From an uncultured Prochlorococcus sp. (GTDB lineage: Bacteria; Cyanobacteriota; Cyanobacteriia; PCC-6307; Cyanobiaceae), in assembly GCF_902626525.1 (NCBI RefSeq), contig NZ_CACOFR010000006.1:1-64000 (forward strand): a DNA stretch of 64,000 nucleotides, given 5' to 3'. Position numbers and translations under genes: made by a program. Below are positions 19,653 through 28,091 of this stretch, piece after piece; positions within the stretch are counted from its first letter, which is position 1, and each line of letters starts with the position of its first letter. The notes under the pieces are model-generated. The model saw only the letters and a program-made list of their open reading frames with translations. It was not told the origin of the DNA and searched no databases.

Positions 19653-20597
19653 TTATAAATTTAATCCAGCATTAATTAAATTCCTTTCTTGATCTATTAA
19701 TAACAAAGCATAAGAATTGATAAAATCAAAACTTTTATGAGGAATAGAGACATTAAGCATTCTCAAAAAATTAGATAATTTTTCATTTTGGAGAGCATTC
19801 CCTTTTTGCATAAACATTTCATTTTCTTGATTTGACTTCCATATATTCATGTATTCAAATCTTAAGGGCTTTAAATGCCAAATATTATCTATTAAACTCC
19901 AAACCTCCGAATATTCTTTTAAATTATTTTGAATTCTAAATCTATAGGACGATTCATGCGGACTCAAAAATCCTGAAATTTTCTCTTGATCAAAGAAATT
20001 AATAGAGATAGGTTCAATTCCCAAAAACCATCCCTCAATAACTACCAAATCAGGATTATCTAATCTCCAATGAGATCTATCTCCTAAGCCGTTCCTTAAT
20101 GATTTATCGAAAACAGGTACATTTAATTCACCATTTATTTTCCAATTTAATAATTTTTCAAACATCAATTTTACTGAATGACTACCAGGAAAACCTCTTG
20201 AGACATTCCAAGGGTTATTATTAATTGCTAATTTCATTTCTTCAGACGGAAGATAGAAATCGTCAATTGAAATAACAGCAATTTTAAAATTAAATTTTAT
20301 CGATATTGCTTCAAGCCATCTACCTAAAGTTGTTTTGCCTGTTCCAGGAAGAGCCGAAATCCCAATTATTTTACGATCAGACAAATTATTATGAAATTTA
20401 TAAGCCTGTGATAAAAGAGGCAAAGCCAAACCCCAAATCCAATCATCATTAACTTTGTTATTCCAAAAATTTTTAATTAAAAGATTATTTTTTTGACTAT
20501 TCCAAAAGTCAAACCAATCATCTAATGATTCCCAGCCAATATCAATAATTAATTTTTCAAATTTATCAACTGGAAAATTAATATTTAACTCCTTCAC
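19653..20597 (-). CDS. glyK: D-glycerate 3-kinase (plant/cyanobacterial type)
   Basis: P-loop kinase converting D-glycerate to 3-phosphoglycerate, the last photorespiratory step. The 314-residue protein contains Walker A GISALPGTGKTTL, VISIDDFYLPSEEM, RGFPGSHSVKLM and VIEGWFLGIEP, matching the GLYK/uridine-kinase-like family. It follows a GpgP-like phosphatase by 4 bp on the same strand, with a GH13 phosphorylase upstream. In that setting it would also recapture glycerate released from glucosylglycerate. Substrate assignment is from family memory. Confidence 0.85.
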   Translation of the reverse strand: MKELNINFPVDKFEKLIIDIGWESLDDWFDFWNSQKNNLLIKNFWNNKVNDDWIWGLALPLLSQAYKFHNNLSDRKIIGISALPGTGKTTLGRWLEAISIKFNFKIAVISIDDFYLPSEEMKLAINNNPWNVSRGFPGSHSVKLMFEKLLNWKINGELNVPVFDKSLRNGLGDRSHWRLDNPDLVVIEGWFLGIEPISINFFDQEKISGFLSPHESSYRFRIQNNLKEYSEVWSLIDNIWHLKPLRFEYMNIWKSNQENEMFMQKGNALQNEKLSNFLRMLNVSIPHKSFDFINSYALLLIDQERNLINAGLNL

Positions 20598-20601
20598 GAT
20601 T

Positions 20602-21399
20602 CTAAATAAGTTCTAATTTATTTATTAATTTATTTATCTCATTTTTCCAACCATATCCATTTGGCTCTGAAGCCAAAGTAAATTCAAAATCTTTTAATTG
20701 ATCTAATAAGTTTAAGTTGGGCCCTTCGATTCCCGGTATCACAATTCTAATATCTGCATTTAAAAGTAGAGGCAAATCATTTGGAGAATCACCCAAACCT
20801 ATAATTTTTACATTTTGATTATTTGAATATTTTTTAAGAGCATTTATAGCCTTTCCTTTATTAGAGTTTTTCGATAATAAGTGACTCATTCTGTTTCCCT
20901 TAAAAATATCTACTTTATACTTTTCGCAACAGATATTAATTCTCTTTTCTAAAAAACTTGGGGGATTTAAGAAAGGCATACTCCAGTGCCTATCTCGCAT
21001 TAAGTTCAATGAATTACCTTTTAAACCAGTAAGATCAGTGGCTTCTTGATCAGTAAGATTATTAAGAGGAATAAGTTTATAATCAACTTCCTTAGAAATA
21101 AAATTCAAGATTTCTTCAAGGATTTTATATTGTTTTCCAAGAATAATTTTTCCATTAACCTTCTTAAGAGATTCACCATATATTGCTGCTCCATTTTCAA
21201 CAATGTAGGGATCTTTTAAATTAAGTTCCTTTCTAATAACTTCTACTTCAGATGCGGTTTTGCTAGTACAAAGAATTACAGGTATAGATAATTTTTGTAA
21301 TATTTTTATAGTTTCTTTGGCAGGTGTTAAATCATAAGAATGATCCATTAAAGTACCATCTACATCACTTACAATCCAAAAAGAGGAATTTTCTATCAT
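20602..21399 (-). CDS. gpgP: HAD phosphatase, glucosyl/mannosyl-3-phosphoglycerate type
   Basis: A 265-residue HAD-IIB enzyme with nucleophile motif VSDVDGTLMD near the N-terminus, the TSKTASEVEVIRKEL segment typical of MPGP enzymes, and motif IV GLGDSPNDLPLL. Expected reaction: removal of phosphate from glucosyl-3-phosphoglycerate to give glucosylglycerate. An upstream TTG (13 codons earlier, inside the neighbouring gene) is possible, but the ATG chosen lies 2 bp after the phosphorylase stop and gives family-length protein. gpgS, the synthase, is 1.8 kb away on the other strand. Confidence 0.82.
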   Translation of the reverse strand: MIENSSFWIVSDVDGTLMDHSYDLTPAKETIKILQKLSIPVILCTSKTASEVEVIRKELNLKDPYIVENGAAIYGESLKKVNGKIILGKQYKILEEILNFISKEVDYKLIPLNNLTDQEATDLTGLKGNSLNLMRDRHWSMPFLNPPSFLEKRINICCEKYKVDIFKGNRMSHLLSKNSNKGKAINALKKYSNNQNVKIIGLGDSPNDLPLLLNADIRIVIPGIEGPNLNLLDQLKDFEFTLASEPNGYGWKNEINKLINKLELI

Positions 21400-21400
21400 T

Positions 21401-23161
21401 TTATAAAAAACCAAGCCAGATAACTTGGAAAGGATCAAGGCTAATATTTTTCCAATTGTATTTATTGGATGTTAAAAAATCTCTCATATTAAAATCATTA
21501 TCAATCATATCTGGCAAATCATTATCATTTAATTGATAATTTATTTTATTATCTGTCATATTATGAATAGCAAAAACAGCTTTATAACCTTTACCTCTTT
21601 TGATCACAACAATATCGCTTCTACCATTAGACAAACATTTCATACGAGAATAGGGATGAAATTGTTTTAATTTTGACCTGACATTCATAGCATTACGAAG
21701 ATATTTTAAGTTTTTATTAGCATTCGATTCAGGATTATTTAAAACAGATAAGAGATTATCTAATTTAAATTTTTCTCTGTTAAGGTCTCTTCTTTGACCT
21801 GTCATAGAAAAACTTTTGATGTCATTTCCCGAAGCAAGTAATGCTGGCAAATAAAAAGCGGGAACACCTTTCAGAGACATTACTAATAACTGAGTCAAGA
21901 TAAATCTCTCAAATTGGAATCGATTAGAATCTCTACTGGAGTCTTCCATTGCGCTCCACCAACTAATATTCAATTCATAAGGTTTATCCTCACCATTGGT
22001 TAAACGTCTATGGCTTACAAGTCCCCCTCTTTTCTCACAATTAATTAATAAATCCTTAATTCTCTGTTCATTCATTAGACCCTCCAGAGCTCTTAACCCA
22101 ACTCCATCATGTGATGCAGTGAAATTAAAAAGAGTAGTATTTTTAGGCAATATAGGCCAATCACAAATCCATGAGTTTAGGATATCAGCTCTTGAAGTAA
22201 TAATTGCCTCAAGGATTAGGGGTGGCAATGGAAAATTATATGCCATGTGGGCTTCATCATTTGGAGTAAGATAAGATAAATTTTCTTTCTGAGGGACATT
22301 AGTTTCAGTTATTAAAACTCCATCCTCAAGAAGATTATTTAATAAAACCCTTAAAATTTTTACTATTGAATGTGCTTTTGGCAAATGCAAGCATGTTGTC
22401 CCTGATTCCTTCCAAATAAAACCTACAGCATCAAGCCTAAACCATTTAATACCATATGATAAATAAGTAATAATTAAATTTAGAAACTCTAAAGCCATTT
22501 TGGGATTATGCCAATTCAAATCAATTTGATCTGGACCAAAAGTTGTCCAAACTTGCTTAGGGCCATCTTCAGTATTTATTTGAGAAAACAAGGAAGAACT
22601 TCTTGGTCTAACAACATTTGACCAATCAAGATTTTGTCCCGGTGAAAAAACATTTGATAGTCCTGGTTCCTGAGATTTAATAAATTGTTGTACCCACGGA
22701 TGAGATGATGAAATATGGTTAAGTACCAAATCAGCCATCAAAACATGATTTTCGGAAATACTTTTGAGATCATCCCAACCACCAAATTTATCTTCTAAAT
22801 GCTCATAACTTGAGACTGCAAAGCCTCCATCGCTAGTGGATTTAAGAAAAGGAAGAATATGTACAACTTTAGATAGACTGACAAAATGTTTACTTAACAA
22901 ATCTCTAAGAGTAATTAATGTTGACTCACCATTTTTATAAATACTATCTGCATAAGTTATTAAAACAGAATGGGATTCATTCCATCTTTCTTTATCGCTT
23001 ATTTCTTTATAAGCAGATTTAACTGAGAAATCATCTAAAATCTGTAATAATTGATTTGAAATAAAATTAATTTCTTCTGTAGTATTATTTGAATAAATTG
23101 TTCTCAACAATTTACAAAGCTTTAATCTATCTAATTTTTTCTCTGAATCAATTTGCTTCAC
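21401..23161 (-). CDS. GH13 sucrose-phosphorylase-like glucoside phosphorylase
   Basis: A 586-residue alpha-amylase-fold enzyme. Conserved regions are visible: VLMADLVLNHISSSHPW, WFRLDAVGFIWKESG with the nucleophilic Asp, the acid/base Glu in VLITETNVPQKEN, and FTASHDGVGLRALEG. This belongs to the sucrose/glucosylglycerate phosphorylase subfamily (GH13_18). With gpgS, gpgP and glycerate kinase beside it, glucosylglycerate is the likeliest substrate, yielding glucose 1-phosphate and glycerate; sucrose or glucosylglycerol remain alternatives. Divergent from gpgS with a 50-bp shared promoter region. Confidence 0.85.
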   Translation of the reverse strand: MKQIDSEKKLDRLKLCKLLRTIYSNNTTEEINFISNQLLQILDDFSVKSAYKEISDKERWNESHSVLITYADSIYKNGESTLITLRDLLSKHFVSLSKVVHILPFLKSTSDGGFAVSSYEHLEDKFGGWDDLKSISENHVLMADLVLNHISSSHPWVQQFIKSQEPGLSNVFSPGQNLDWSNVVRPRSSSLFSQINTEDGPKQVWTTFGPDQIDLNWHNPKMALEFLNLIITYLSYGIKWFRLDAVGFIWKESGTTCLHLPKAHSIVKILRVLLNNLLEDGVLITETNVPQKENLSYLTPNDEAHMAYNFPLPPLILEAIITSRADILNSWICDWPILPKNTTLFNFTASHDGVGLRALEGLMNEQRIKDLLINCEKRGGLVSHRRLTNGEDKPYELNISWWSAMEDSSRDSNRFQFERFILTQLLVMSLKGVPAFYLPALLASGNDIKSFSMTGQRRDLNREKFKLDNLLSVLNNPESNANKNLKYLRNAMNVRSKLKQFHPYSRMKCLSNGRSDIVVIKRGKGYKAVFAIHNMTDNKINYQLNDNDLPDMIDNDFNMRDFLTSNKYNWKNISLDPFQVIWLGFL

Positions 23162-23211
23162 TTTGAAAAAATCATCGACGTATTAACACTATTCTGCACA
23201 TCAATTAGAAA

Positions 23212-24438
23212 ATGGACTTTCAACAAGGGTTAATCACAACAATTCATGAATACGGAGTAACTAGTGATTTACTTAAAGAATTAAACAAAAGTCTCAAAAA
23301 AAGATCAACTAGTATTTTAATACCTTGTTTATATGAAGAATTTGAACGCCCAGCATTAAAAGATATAAGAGAGGTTTTAAAAAGTCTTACAGGATTAAAT
23401 GAATTAGTTATAGCTCTCTCTGCAAAAACTGTTGAGCAAGTTAAAGCAGCAAAATCATTTTTCAACTCAATGCCATTCCCAGTTCATATTCAATGGACTA
23501 ATTCACCATCTGTAATTGAGCTTTTAAAAAACCAGGAAAAGAATGGATTAGAACTTTTAGGTACTCCTGGTAAAGGATGGGCTGTATGGCAAGGTATAGG
23601 AGTTGCTACTAGGAAGTCGGATGTTGTTGCTCTTTTTGATGCTGATATAAGAACTTTTAGTCCTTTATATCCCTCAAGAATGATACTTCCACTTCTAGAT
23701 GAATCATTTGGGATATCTTATGTAAAAGCTTTTTATAGTAGATTATCTTTAGAAACGAATCAATTACAAGGAAGAGCAACAAGATTATTTGTGGGGCCTT
23801 TATTAGCAAGTCTTGAGCAGTTAGTTGGAAAGGGTCCTTTCTTACAATATCTACAATCATTTAGATATCCTTTGGCAGGTGAGTTTGCTTTTACTAAAGA
23901 CCTTGCTATGAATTTAAGAATACCTTGTGACTGGGGATTAGAAATAGGCTTATTATCAGAGGTTTATAGAAATGTAAGAACCTCCAAGATTGCCCAAGTT
24001 GACCTCGGTTTGTTTGACCATAAGCATAAAAATATTGGTAATTCTTCTAAAGAAGGATTGCAAAAAATGTGCACAGAAATACTCTCAAGTGTTTTAAGAG
24101 GACTTATGGAACATCAAGCTGAGACCTTAACCAGTACACAATTAGCAACTTTAGAAGTTCTTTACAAAAGAGTAGGTGAAGATCGTGTAAAACAATTTGG
24201 ACTAGATTCGGCAGTTAATCAACTTCCATACGATAGACACGAAGAAGAATTATCAGTACAAAAATTTGCAAAACTGTTGAGACCCGCTACAGAAGATTAT
24301 CTAGCTAACCCTACGACTAAGCAGCTACCAAGTTGGTCTAGAGTACTTTCTTGTGAGAACAAATTACAAGAGAATTTAGCTATTGCGGGGTCAAAAGACA
24401 TAAAGGCAAGTGAAAAAGAATTAATTAAAAACTTCTAA
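23212..24438 (+). CDS. gpgS: Glucosyl-3-phosphoglycerate synthase
   Basis: A GT81-type glycosyltransferase of 408 residues that transfers glucose from an NDP-sugar to 3-phosphoglycerate. Visible features: STSILIPCLYEEFERPAL start of the GT-A fold, LLGTPGKGWAVWQG, the metal-binding DxD in VVALFDADIRTF, and RYPLAGEFAFTKDL in the acceptor region. Product of the adjacent phosphatase is glucosylglycerate, a nitrogen-free compatible solute. Downstream, within about 100 bp, begins the decayed urtE sequence. Confidence 0.9.
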   Translation: MDFQQGLITTIHEYGVTSDLLKELNKSLKKRSTSILIPCLYEEFERPALKDIREVLKSLTGLNELVIALSAKTVEQVKAAKSFFNSMPFPVHIQWTNSPSVIELLKNQEKNGLELLGTPGKGWAVWQGIGVATRKSDVVALFDADIRTFSPLYPSRMILPLLDESFGISYVKAFYSRLSLETNQLQGRATRLFVGPLLASLEQLVGKGPFLQYLQSFRYPLAGEFAFTKDLAMNLRIPCDWGLEIGLLSEVYRNVRTSKIAQVDLGLFDHKHKNIGNSSKEGLQKMCTEILSSVLRGLMEHQAETLTSTQLATLEVLYKRVGEDRVKQFGLDSAVNQLPYDRHEEELSVQKFAKLLRPATEDYLANPTTKQLPSWSRVLSCENKLQENLAIAGSKDIKASEKELIKNF

Positions 24439-24529
24439 AGCAATAAATATCGCTTCCCCATTCGAACTACATCAATTAGTTCACAATAAAACAGTTCTCA
24501 ATCAGAGAAATTTATTCCCTAACCGTCAG

Positions 24530-24947
24530 TTGAAGAGAGACAATTATAGGAATGTTGTATTTGCAAGATTGATAATCTAAGAATAGGAAAATAAATCCAT
24601 TTATTTAAGACTTTTTCCCAATCCTATAAGATTTTTATATAAGGAAAGGGTAGATCTTAAGGGAGGTAAAAAATAACATGCTATTGCAAGAGCATTATTG
24701 GGCAAACCTAAATTATTATTGAATAACTAGGCTTCGGAAGGTATTAAGGTAAATTTATTTTAGATTTGATTATGCAATCAATCAAATAATATAAGATACA
24801 GGAATTAGCGTTTTATTAGTTTAAAAACACTTGCATTTTGTAAGTCAAGCAGATAGAAAGTATGCCACGCAATGCAAAGTTATTATTGAAAGTTGAAATA
24901 CCAGTGTGTCAAATCAAGCAGTTATTGATAAATTCTTAAGTGTTTAA
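24530..24947 (+). pseudogene. urtE: Decayed urea ABC transporter ATPase (urtE relic)
   Basis: No open frame survives, but two frames read through stops match the C-terminal half of UrtE/LivF-type ATPases. From about 24611: LFPNPIRFLYKERVDLKGG then K-stop-HAIARALLGKPKLLL (degenerate signature and Walker B), then ASEGIKVN in place of PTEGIQPN. After a frameshift: GISVLLV-stop-KHLHFVSQAD, and finally NQAVIDKFLSV followed by TAA at 24945-24947. The order and spacing equal those of an intact protein. Upstream similarity fades near 24530; the Walker A part is gone. Left boundary is approximate. Confidence 0.85.
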
Positions 24948-24980
24948 ATAGATTATTATTTATAGTAAAAAGAAAATTTA

Positions 24981-25157
24981 TCAATTTTCGCATCTTATAA
25001 GGTCAATACTGTTTGGATGTTCATTAATATATTTATTAAATTCCATTGCTAGTGTTCTAGCCTCATAAGCATCACAAGCATAAAAGCAATTTTCTGATCT
25101 TATATTTTGAAAATTACGATAATGAACAGTATATGGCTTTAAATTATTTTTAATCAT
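24981..25157 (-). CDS. Small hypothetical protein, 58 residues
   Basis: ATG ORF ending TGA: MIKNNLKPYTVHYRNFQNI followed by NCFYACDAYEARTLAMEF and a C-terminal HPNSIDLIRCEN. It has three cysteines and no hydrophobic helix, so it should be a soluble cytoplasmic protein. The amino-acid pattern (aromatic-rich beta strand then an Ala/Glu helix) looks like a compact folded domain; small proteins of this style recur in marine picocyanobacteria, from memory. It lies just beyond the urtE relic on the opposite strand. Confidence 0.62.
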   Translation of the reverse strand: MIKNNLKPYTVHYRNFQNIRSENCFYACDAYEARTLAMEFNKYINEHPNSIDLIRCEN

Positions 25158-25410
25158 TTTTTTTACTAAAGAGCAATTAGTTTATATATTTAAAATGAAT
25201 ATTTTTTTTAGTTAAAAGAATAACTTTTGTTGTTATCAAAATATATTGCCTTTAATTATGTATATAGGGAAACTTTATTTATCTGAGAAATTATTAAATT
25301 CATTTCTTTTTTTGTAATATTGTTTTTTACCTTCTATTAAAAAAACAAATTTGGACAAAATGTAGCCAAAAAAGGGAACCCAAAACTTTTCATAGATAAA
25401 TTTCATGAAA

Positions 25411-25662
25411 TTATGCAGCTAAAGAGTCGTTATCTAAATTTTCATTTGTTTTTATAATCTTTAAATCAATTGAATTAAATAAATGTTGAAAAAGTAAAAA
25501 ATCAAGTTCACCTTTTAATAAATCAACATCTGATGCAAGCAGATCATCAACAAAATCATCAAAAGTTTTTAAAGGAGGATTCACAATGAAAAATTTATTT
25601 CTGTTATTATCAACCCAACAACCGTGAAAGTCAACAAAATATACAAATGAAAATAATTTCAT
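25411..25662 (-). CDS. Small hypothetical protein, 83 residues
   Basis: Starts ATG with MKLFSFVYFVDFHGCWVDNN and continues through KTFDDFVDDLLASDVDLLKG, an acidic amphipathic stretch, ending NDSLAA. No signal peptide, membrane helix or motif is recognised. The frame is clean and the composition protein-like. It lies alone in the gene-poor 24.4-28 kb stretch, with about 250 bp upstream of its stop and 520 bp beyond its start lacking other genes. Confidence 0.55.
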   Translation of the reverse strand: MKLFSFVYFVDFHGCWVDNNRNKFFIVNPPLKTFDDFVDDLLASDVDLLKGELDFLLFQHLFNSIDLKIIKTNENLDNDSLAA

Positions 25663-26184
25663 ATAAAAGATTTAATTTTAATAATTATTTTTATTCAGCT
25701 CAAAGTAGCCATTTTTTGTTTAACAAATACTTATAAAACCAAAGAACTAATGAATATTCTAATCATATTCCATTTCATTTTTTTGTGAAACATAATAGTC
25801 AAAAAGTACCTGCAATAAAAAAAGGGAAATCGTATCAGAAATTCCTTATGGGAGTTTTTCTGAAGGAACCCCATGAGCAATATCCCATAAAATTTGTATA
25901 TCCTGAGAGAAAAAAGAAATCCAATATTTAAAGTTCTAATAAAAATACTTTTTTTTAACTACAGAATTAATTTTAGGGGTATTGAATATCTTTTCTAGTC
26001 TTTTAAAAGAACTAATAATTAAATGTAATTCCACTTAATAGAACTTAAAAGATAATATTCAATTTATAAAAAATATTGAATATATAGTTTACAAATTACT
26101 TAAATTATACTTAAAAACCTTTTTTCCTAACTAAAGATATACAAAAGAAGAACAATAATTAGAATAAAAAAAATTATAAAATCT
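25663..26184. other. Gene-poor interval with inverted repeats, 522 bp
   Basis: No ORF of useful length on either strand. It holds a cluster of short inverted repeats at 25836-25890, a perfect 12-bp palindrome TCTTTTAAAAGA at 25999-26010, and a 9-bp inverted repeat ATATTCAAT/ATTGAATAT at 26055-26063 and 26075-26083. The last lies about 100 bp ahead of the 98-residue gene and could be a promoter-proximal operator or hairpin. Otherwise A+T-rich and unremarkable. Confidence 0.5.
25836..25890. repeat. Competing inverted repeats, possible structured RNA
   Basis: CAGAAA (25836-25841) pairs with TTTCTG (25857-25862); TTCC pairs with GGAA just after it; and TTATGGGA (25846-25853) can pair either with CCCAT at 25870-25874 or perfectly over 8 bp with TCCCATAA (25883-25890). 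The G+C content is locally higher than the surrounding DNA. This could be a small RNA or attenuator with two folds, but no promoter or start is identified and the region may simply be a relic. Confidence 0.35.
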
Positions 26185-26481
26185 ATGACTGTTCATCAAG
26201 ATTACGAAATTAGAATCAATTTAAATGAATTGATTGAGAAGAGAATTCCATGCTGTGATTTGCTTCATCCAGATCATTGTTTAACCGAAAAACAAGTATC
26301 TGAAATCGCACATGACATTCGTATGGATTTAAATTTGCATGATCTTTATAAACAAGTTGATCAACACATCATGAACTATGTAAATGCAGCTGGTATTGAT
26401 AACAAAGATCATTGGGTTGAACCTCATCTTCCAGATCTGGAGAGAGATTTAAAAGAAGAGGTGGGGATAGAGTTTGATTAA
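26185..26481 (+). CDS. Hypothetical soluble protein, 98 residues
   Basis: ATG ORF reading MTVHQDYEIRINLNELIEKR, with a Cys pair in RIPCCDLLHPDHC, a basic/acidic helix EIAHDIRMDLNLHDLY, and an acidic end ERDLKEEVGIEFD. The CC-x5-H-x2-HC pattern of cysteines and histidines could bind a metal, but I recognise no family. Sits alone between small orphan ORFs; composition is normal for the genome. Confidence 0.65.
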   Translation: MTVHQDYEIRINLNELIEKRIPCCDLLHPDHCLTEKQVSEIAHDIRMDLNLHDLYKQVDQHIMNYVNAAGIDNKDHWVEPHLPDLERDLKEEVGIEFD

Positions 26482-26505
26482 TATTTTGTCATTTTTAATA
26501 AATTA

Positions 26506-26658
26506 TCAATAAATGTATTTTTTTTCTAAATCATCTATTAATTTATAAATACTTTTTGCTGATCTTTTTCTTTTCTTTGAAATTGAAAAAAATATAAATC
26601 CAATAAATACTAAAAAAACAGGAGTGAAAAATATGATTTCAAAATTCATGGACATCAT
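26506..26658 (-). CDS. Small membrane protein, 50 residues
   Basis: Three candidate ATG starts occur within nine bases of each other: MMSMNFEIIFFTPVFLVFIG. One hydrophobic helix is followed by a strongly basic stretch SKKRKRSAKS and a charged helix ending DDLEKKYIY. By the positive-inside rule the basic tail is cytoplasmic. No family recognised. It converges on the 98-residue gene with 24 bp between stops. Confidence 0.5.
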   Translation of the reverse strand: MMSMNFEIIFFTPVFLVFIGFIFFSISKKRKRSAKSIYKLIDDLEKKYIY

Positions 26659-26823
26659 TTAAAAATAATATATTATTTAAATTATTAAAAAGTTTCCATC
26701 AATTAAATAGGTACTTTATACAAAATATCTATGAAGATAAATAATTAAGTTTTTTTATCAGAATAATAAAAAGTAAGAAATTTTTTATAGATTAAAATAT
26801 ATAGAATTAATTAAAATAAGTAT

Positions 26824-27006
26824 ATGATTAATTACTTTGCTTTAACAATAAATGAAATGGGAATAGGTAAAATGGAATTAGCTGTTATTGGAACTGTAAT
26901 TCTGATATTTCCAATATTATTTTTTCTTGCATCAAAAAACCTTGATGCGAAAGGTGTTTTTAATTGGATGATGGAGAAACCTGAAGATTGGATAGGAAGA
27001 AAATAA
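26824..27006 (+). CDS. Small membrane protein, 60 residues
   Basis: ATG ORF with one clear membrane helix (residues about 18-37: ELAVIGTVILIFPILFFLA) and a polar C-terminal tail containing WMMEKPEDWIGRK. Start may instead be the second ATG (MGIGKME) 11 codons in. The tail with paired Trp and a Gly-Arg-Lys end looks conserved, but I do not recognise it. Convergent with the secreted 113-residue protein gene, 24 bp apart. Confidence 0.58.
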   Translation: MINYFALTINEMGIGKMELAVIGTVILIFPILFFLASKNLDAKGVFNWMMEKPEDWIGRK

Positions 27007-27030
27007 TATTTTCACAATTTCCACACTTAT

Positions 27031-27372
27031 CTACTCAAATTCTAATTTTTCTAAACTTTTAACAGGAAAATCATATTCCTGGCAATCATTTTCTAAACTA
27101 TTAACTATTGAATTTTTTAGGAATTTATAATCTATTAACTTATTGAGTTTATTATTTTTAAATTCTTTATTTGTTTCACCAATTGCAAATGCTAAAGCTC
27201 CCTCATAAGAAATACCAAATTTAGTTGCATTACAATATGTTCTAGAAAATTTATTAGAAATCCTCATAGTATATTTTTCAATTGTTCGAGAAGAAATTTC
27301 TAATGAATAAACTGGGTTAATAAATATAAGAAAAATAGTTAAAAATAAAAATGTAAAAAATCTCTTTATCAT
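27031..27372 (-). CDS. Secreted hypothetical protein, 113 residues
   Basis: A signal peptide is evident (KRFFTFLFLTIFLIFINPVYS, cleavage likely after VYS), so the product should be exported to the periplasm or lumen. The mature protein begins LEISSRTIEKYTMRISNKFS and includes two cysteines, one in RTYCNATKFGISYEGAL and one in LENDCQEYDF, that could form a disulfide. No known domain is recognised. The pattern, with FGIS-x-EGALAFAIGE, is likely shared with other picocyanobacterial orphans. Confidence 0.65.
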   Translation of the reverse strand: MIKRFFTFLFLTIFLIFINPVYSLEISSRTIEKYTMRISNKFSRTYCNATKFGISYEGALAFAIGETNKEFKNNKLNKLIDYKFLKNSIVNSLENDCQEYDFPVKSLEKLEFE

Positions 27373-27737
27373 GATATTTCATAATTTGAAGATTAAATAT
27401 AATTAATGATTAAACAAAGCTGAATAAATCTTATTAAAAATTATAAAAATTAAATAATAAAAATAATTTTTAAAAAGAATTTCATATTTTTGGATTCTAT
27501 TAAATCGATGAATGAGTATCTTTAACTTTTATTATTAAGGTTATTAAAAAAGGACATAATAAACTTTGGAATAATTAAAGGATTAATATCTAAAAATGTT
27601 AAAAATTAAACTCTTATTAGAAATTCAACAAATTATTATAAAAAATCAGTAAATTATTTATTAAAAAAAATGCTTTAGCTATGGAAATGTATTTGTAATT
27701 GAATTAATCTTTAAGTATGAATTAAACACAACAAAAT
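27373..27737. other. Gene-poor interval, 365 bp
   Basis: Extremely A+T-rich spacer between divergently oriented small genes. Only poly-A/T runs and stop-rich frames are seen; no ORF above about 25 codons, tRNA or convincing hairpin. It should contain the promoters of the secreted protein (left) and of the 62-residue gene (right), but no hexamer pair stands out against the A+T background. Confidence 0.5.
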
Positions 27738-27926
27738 ATGGCATTACCAGAATTAATATATGCACCTAATGATGGAGGAACTATACATAGATATGAAATT
27801 AGTGGTGGTAAGAGAAAATTTTTAAGATTTATAGGCTGTTATCTTGGACAATGCAATTTCTACAAAAACATTGATGAAGCTATAGATTACATAAAAAATT
27901 CGAAAGAATTACAAAAGTTACAATAA
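27738..27926 (+). CDS. Small hypothetical protein, 62 residues
   Basis: ATG ORF: MALPELIYAPNDGGTIHRYE, then a basic segment GGKRKFLRFIGCYLGQCNFY with a C-x5-C pair, and a C-terminal helix NIDEAIDYIKNSKEL. Soluble and probably compact. No family recognised. It precedes the Rieske oxygenase gene by 165 bp on the same strand but the gap is too large to assume an operon. Confidence 0.6.
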   Translation: MALPELIYAPNDGGTIHRYEISGGKRKFLRFIGCYLGQCNFYKNIDEAIDYIKNSKELQKLQ

Positions 27927-28091
27927 TTATGAAATAAAGATACACAAAAATCTCCAGAACAATTTGTTTTTTTAGGTAAGACATAAATATTGCTACAAAT
28001 AATAGCGAATTTTATTTTTATGAGAAATTGATTATTCACTTGAGTTATAGTTCCGAAAGATAACTAGTCAATTAAAAAAAGAAATTAATTT

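Noticed and set aside
26663-26678. 16-bp AT palindrome AAATAATATATTATTT
   Set aside because: Made only of A and T in very A+T-rich DNA, so expected by chance.
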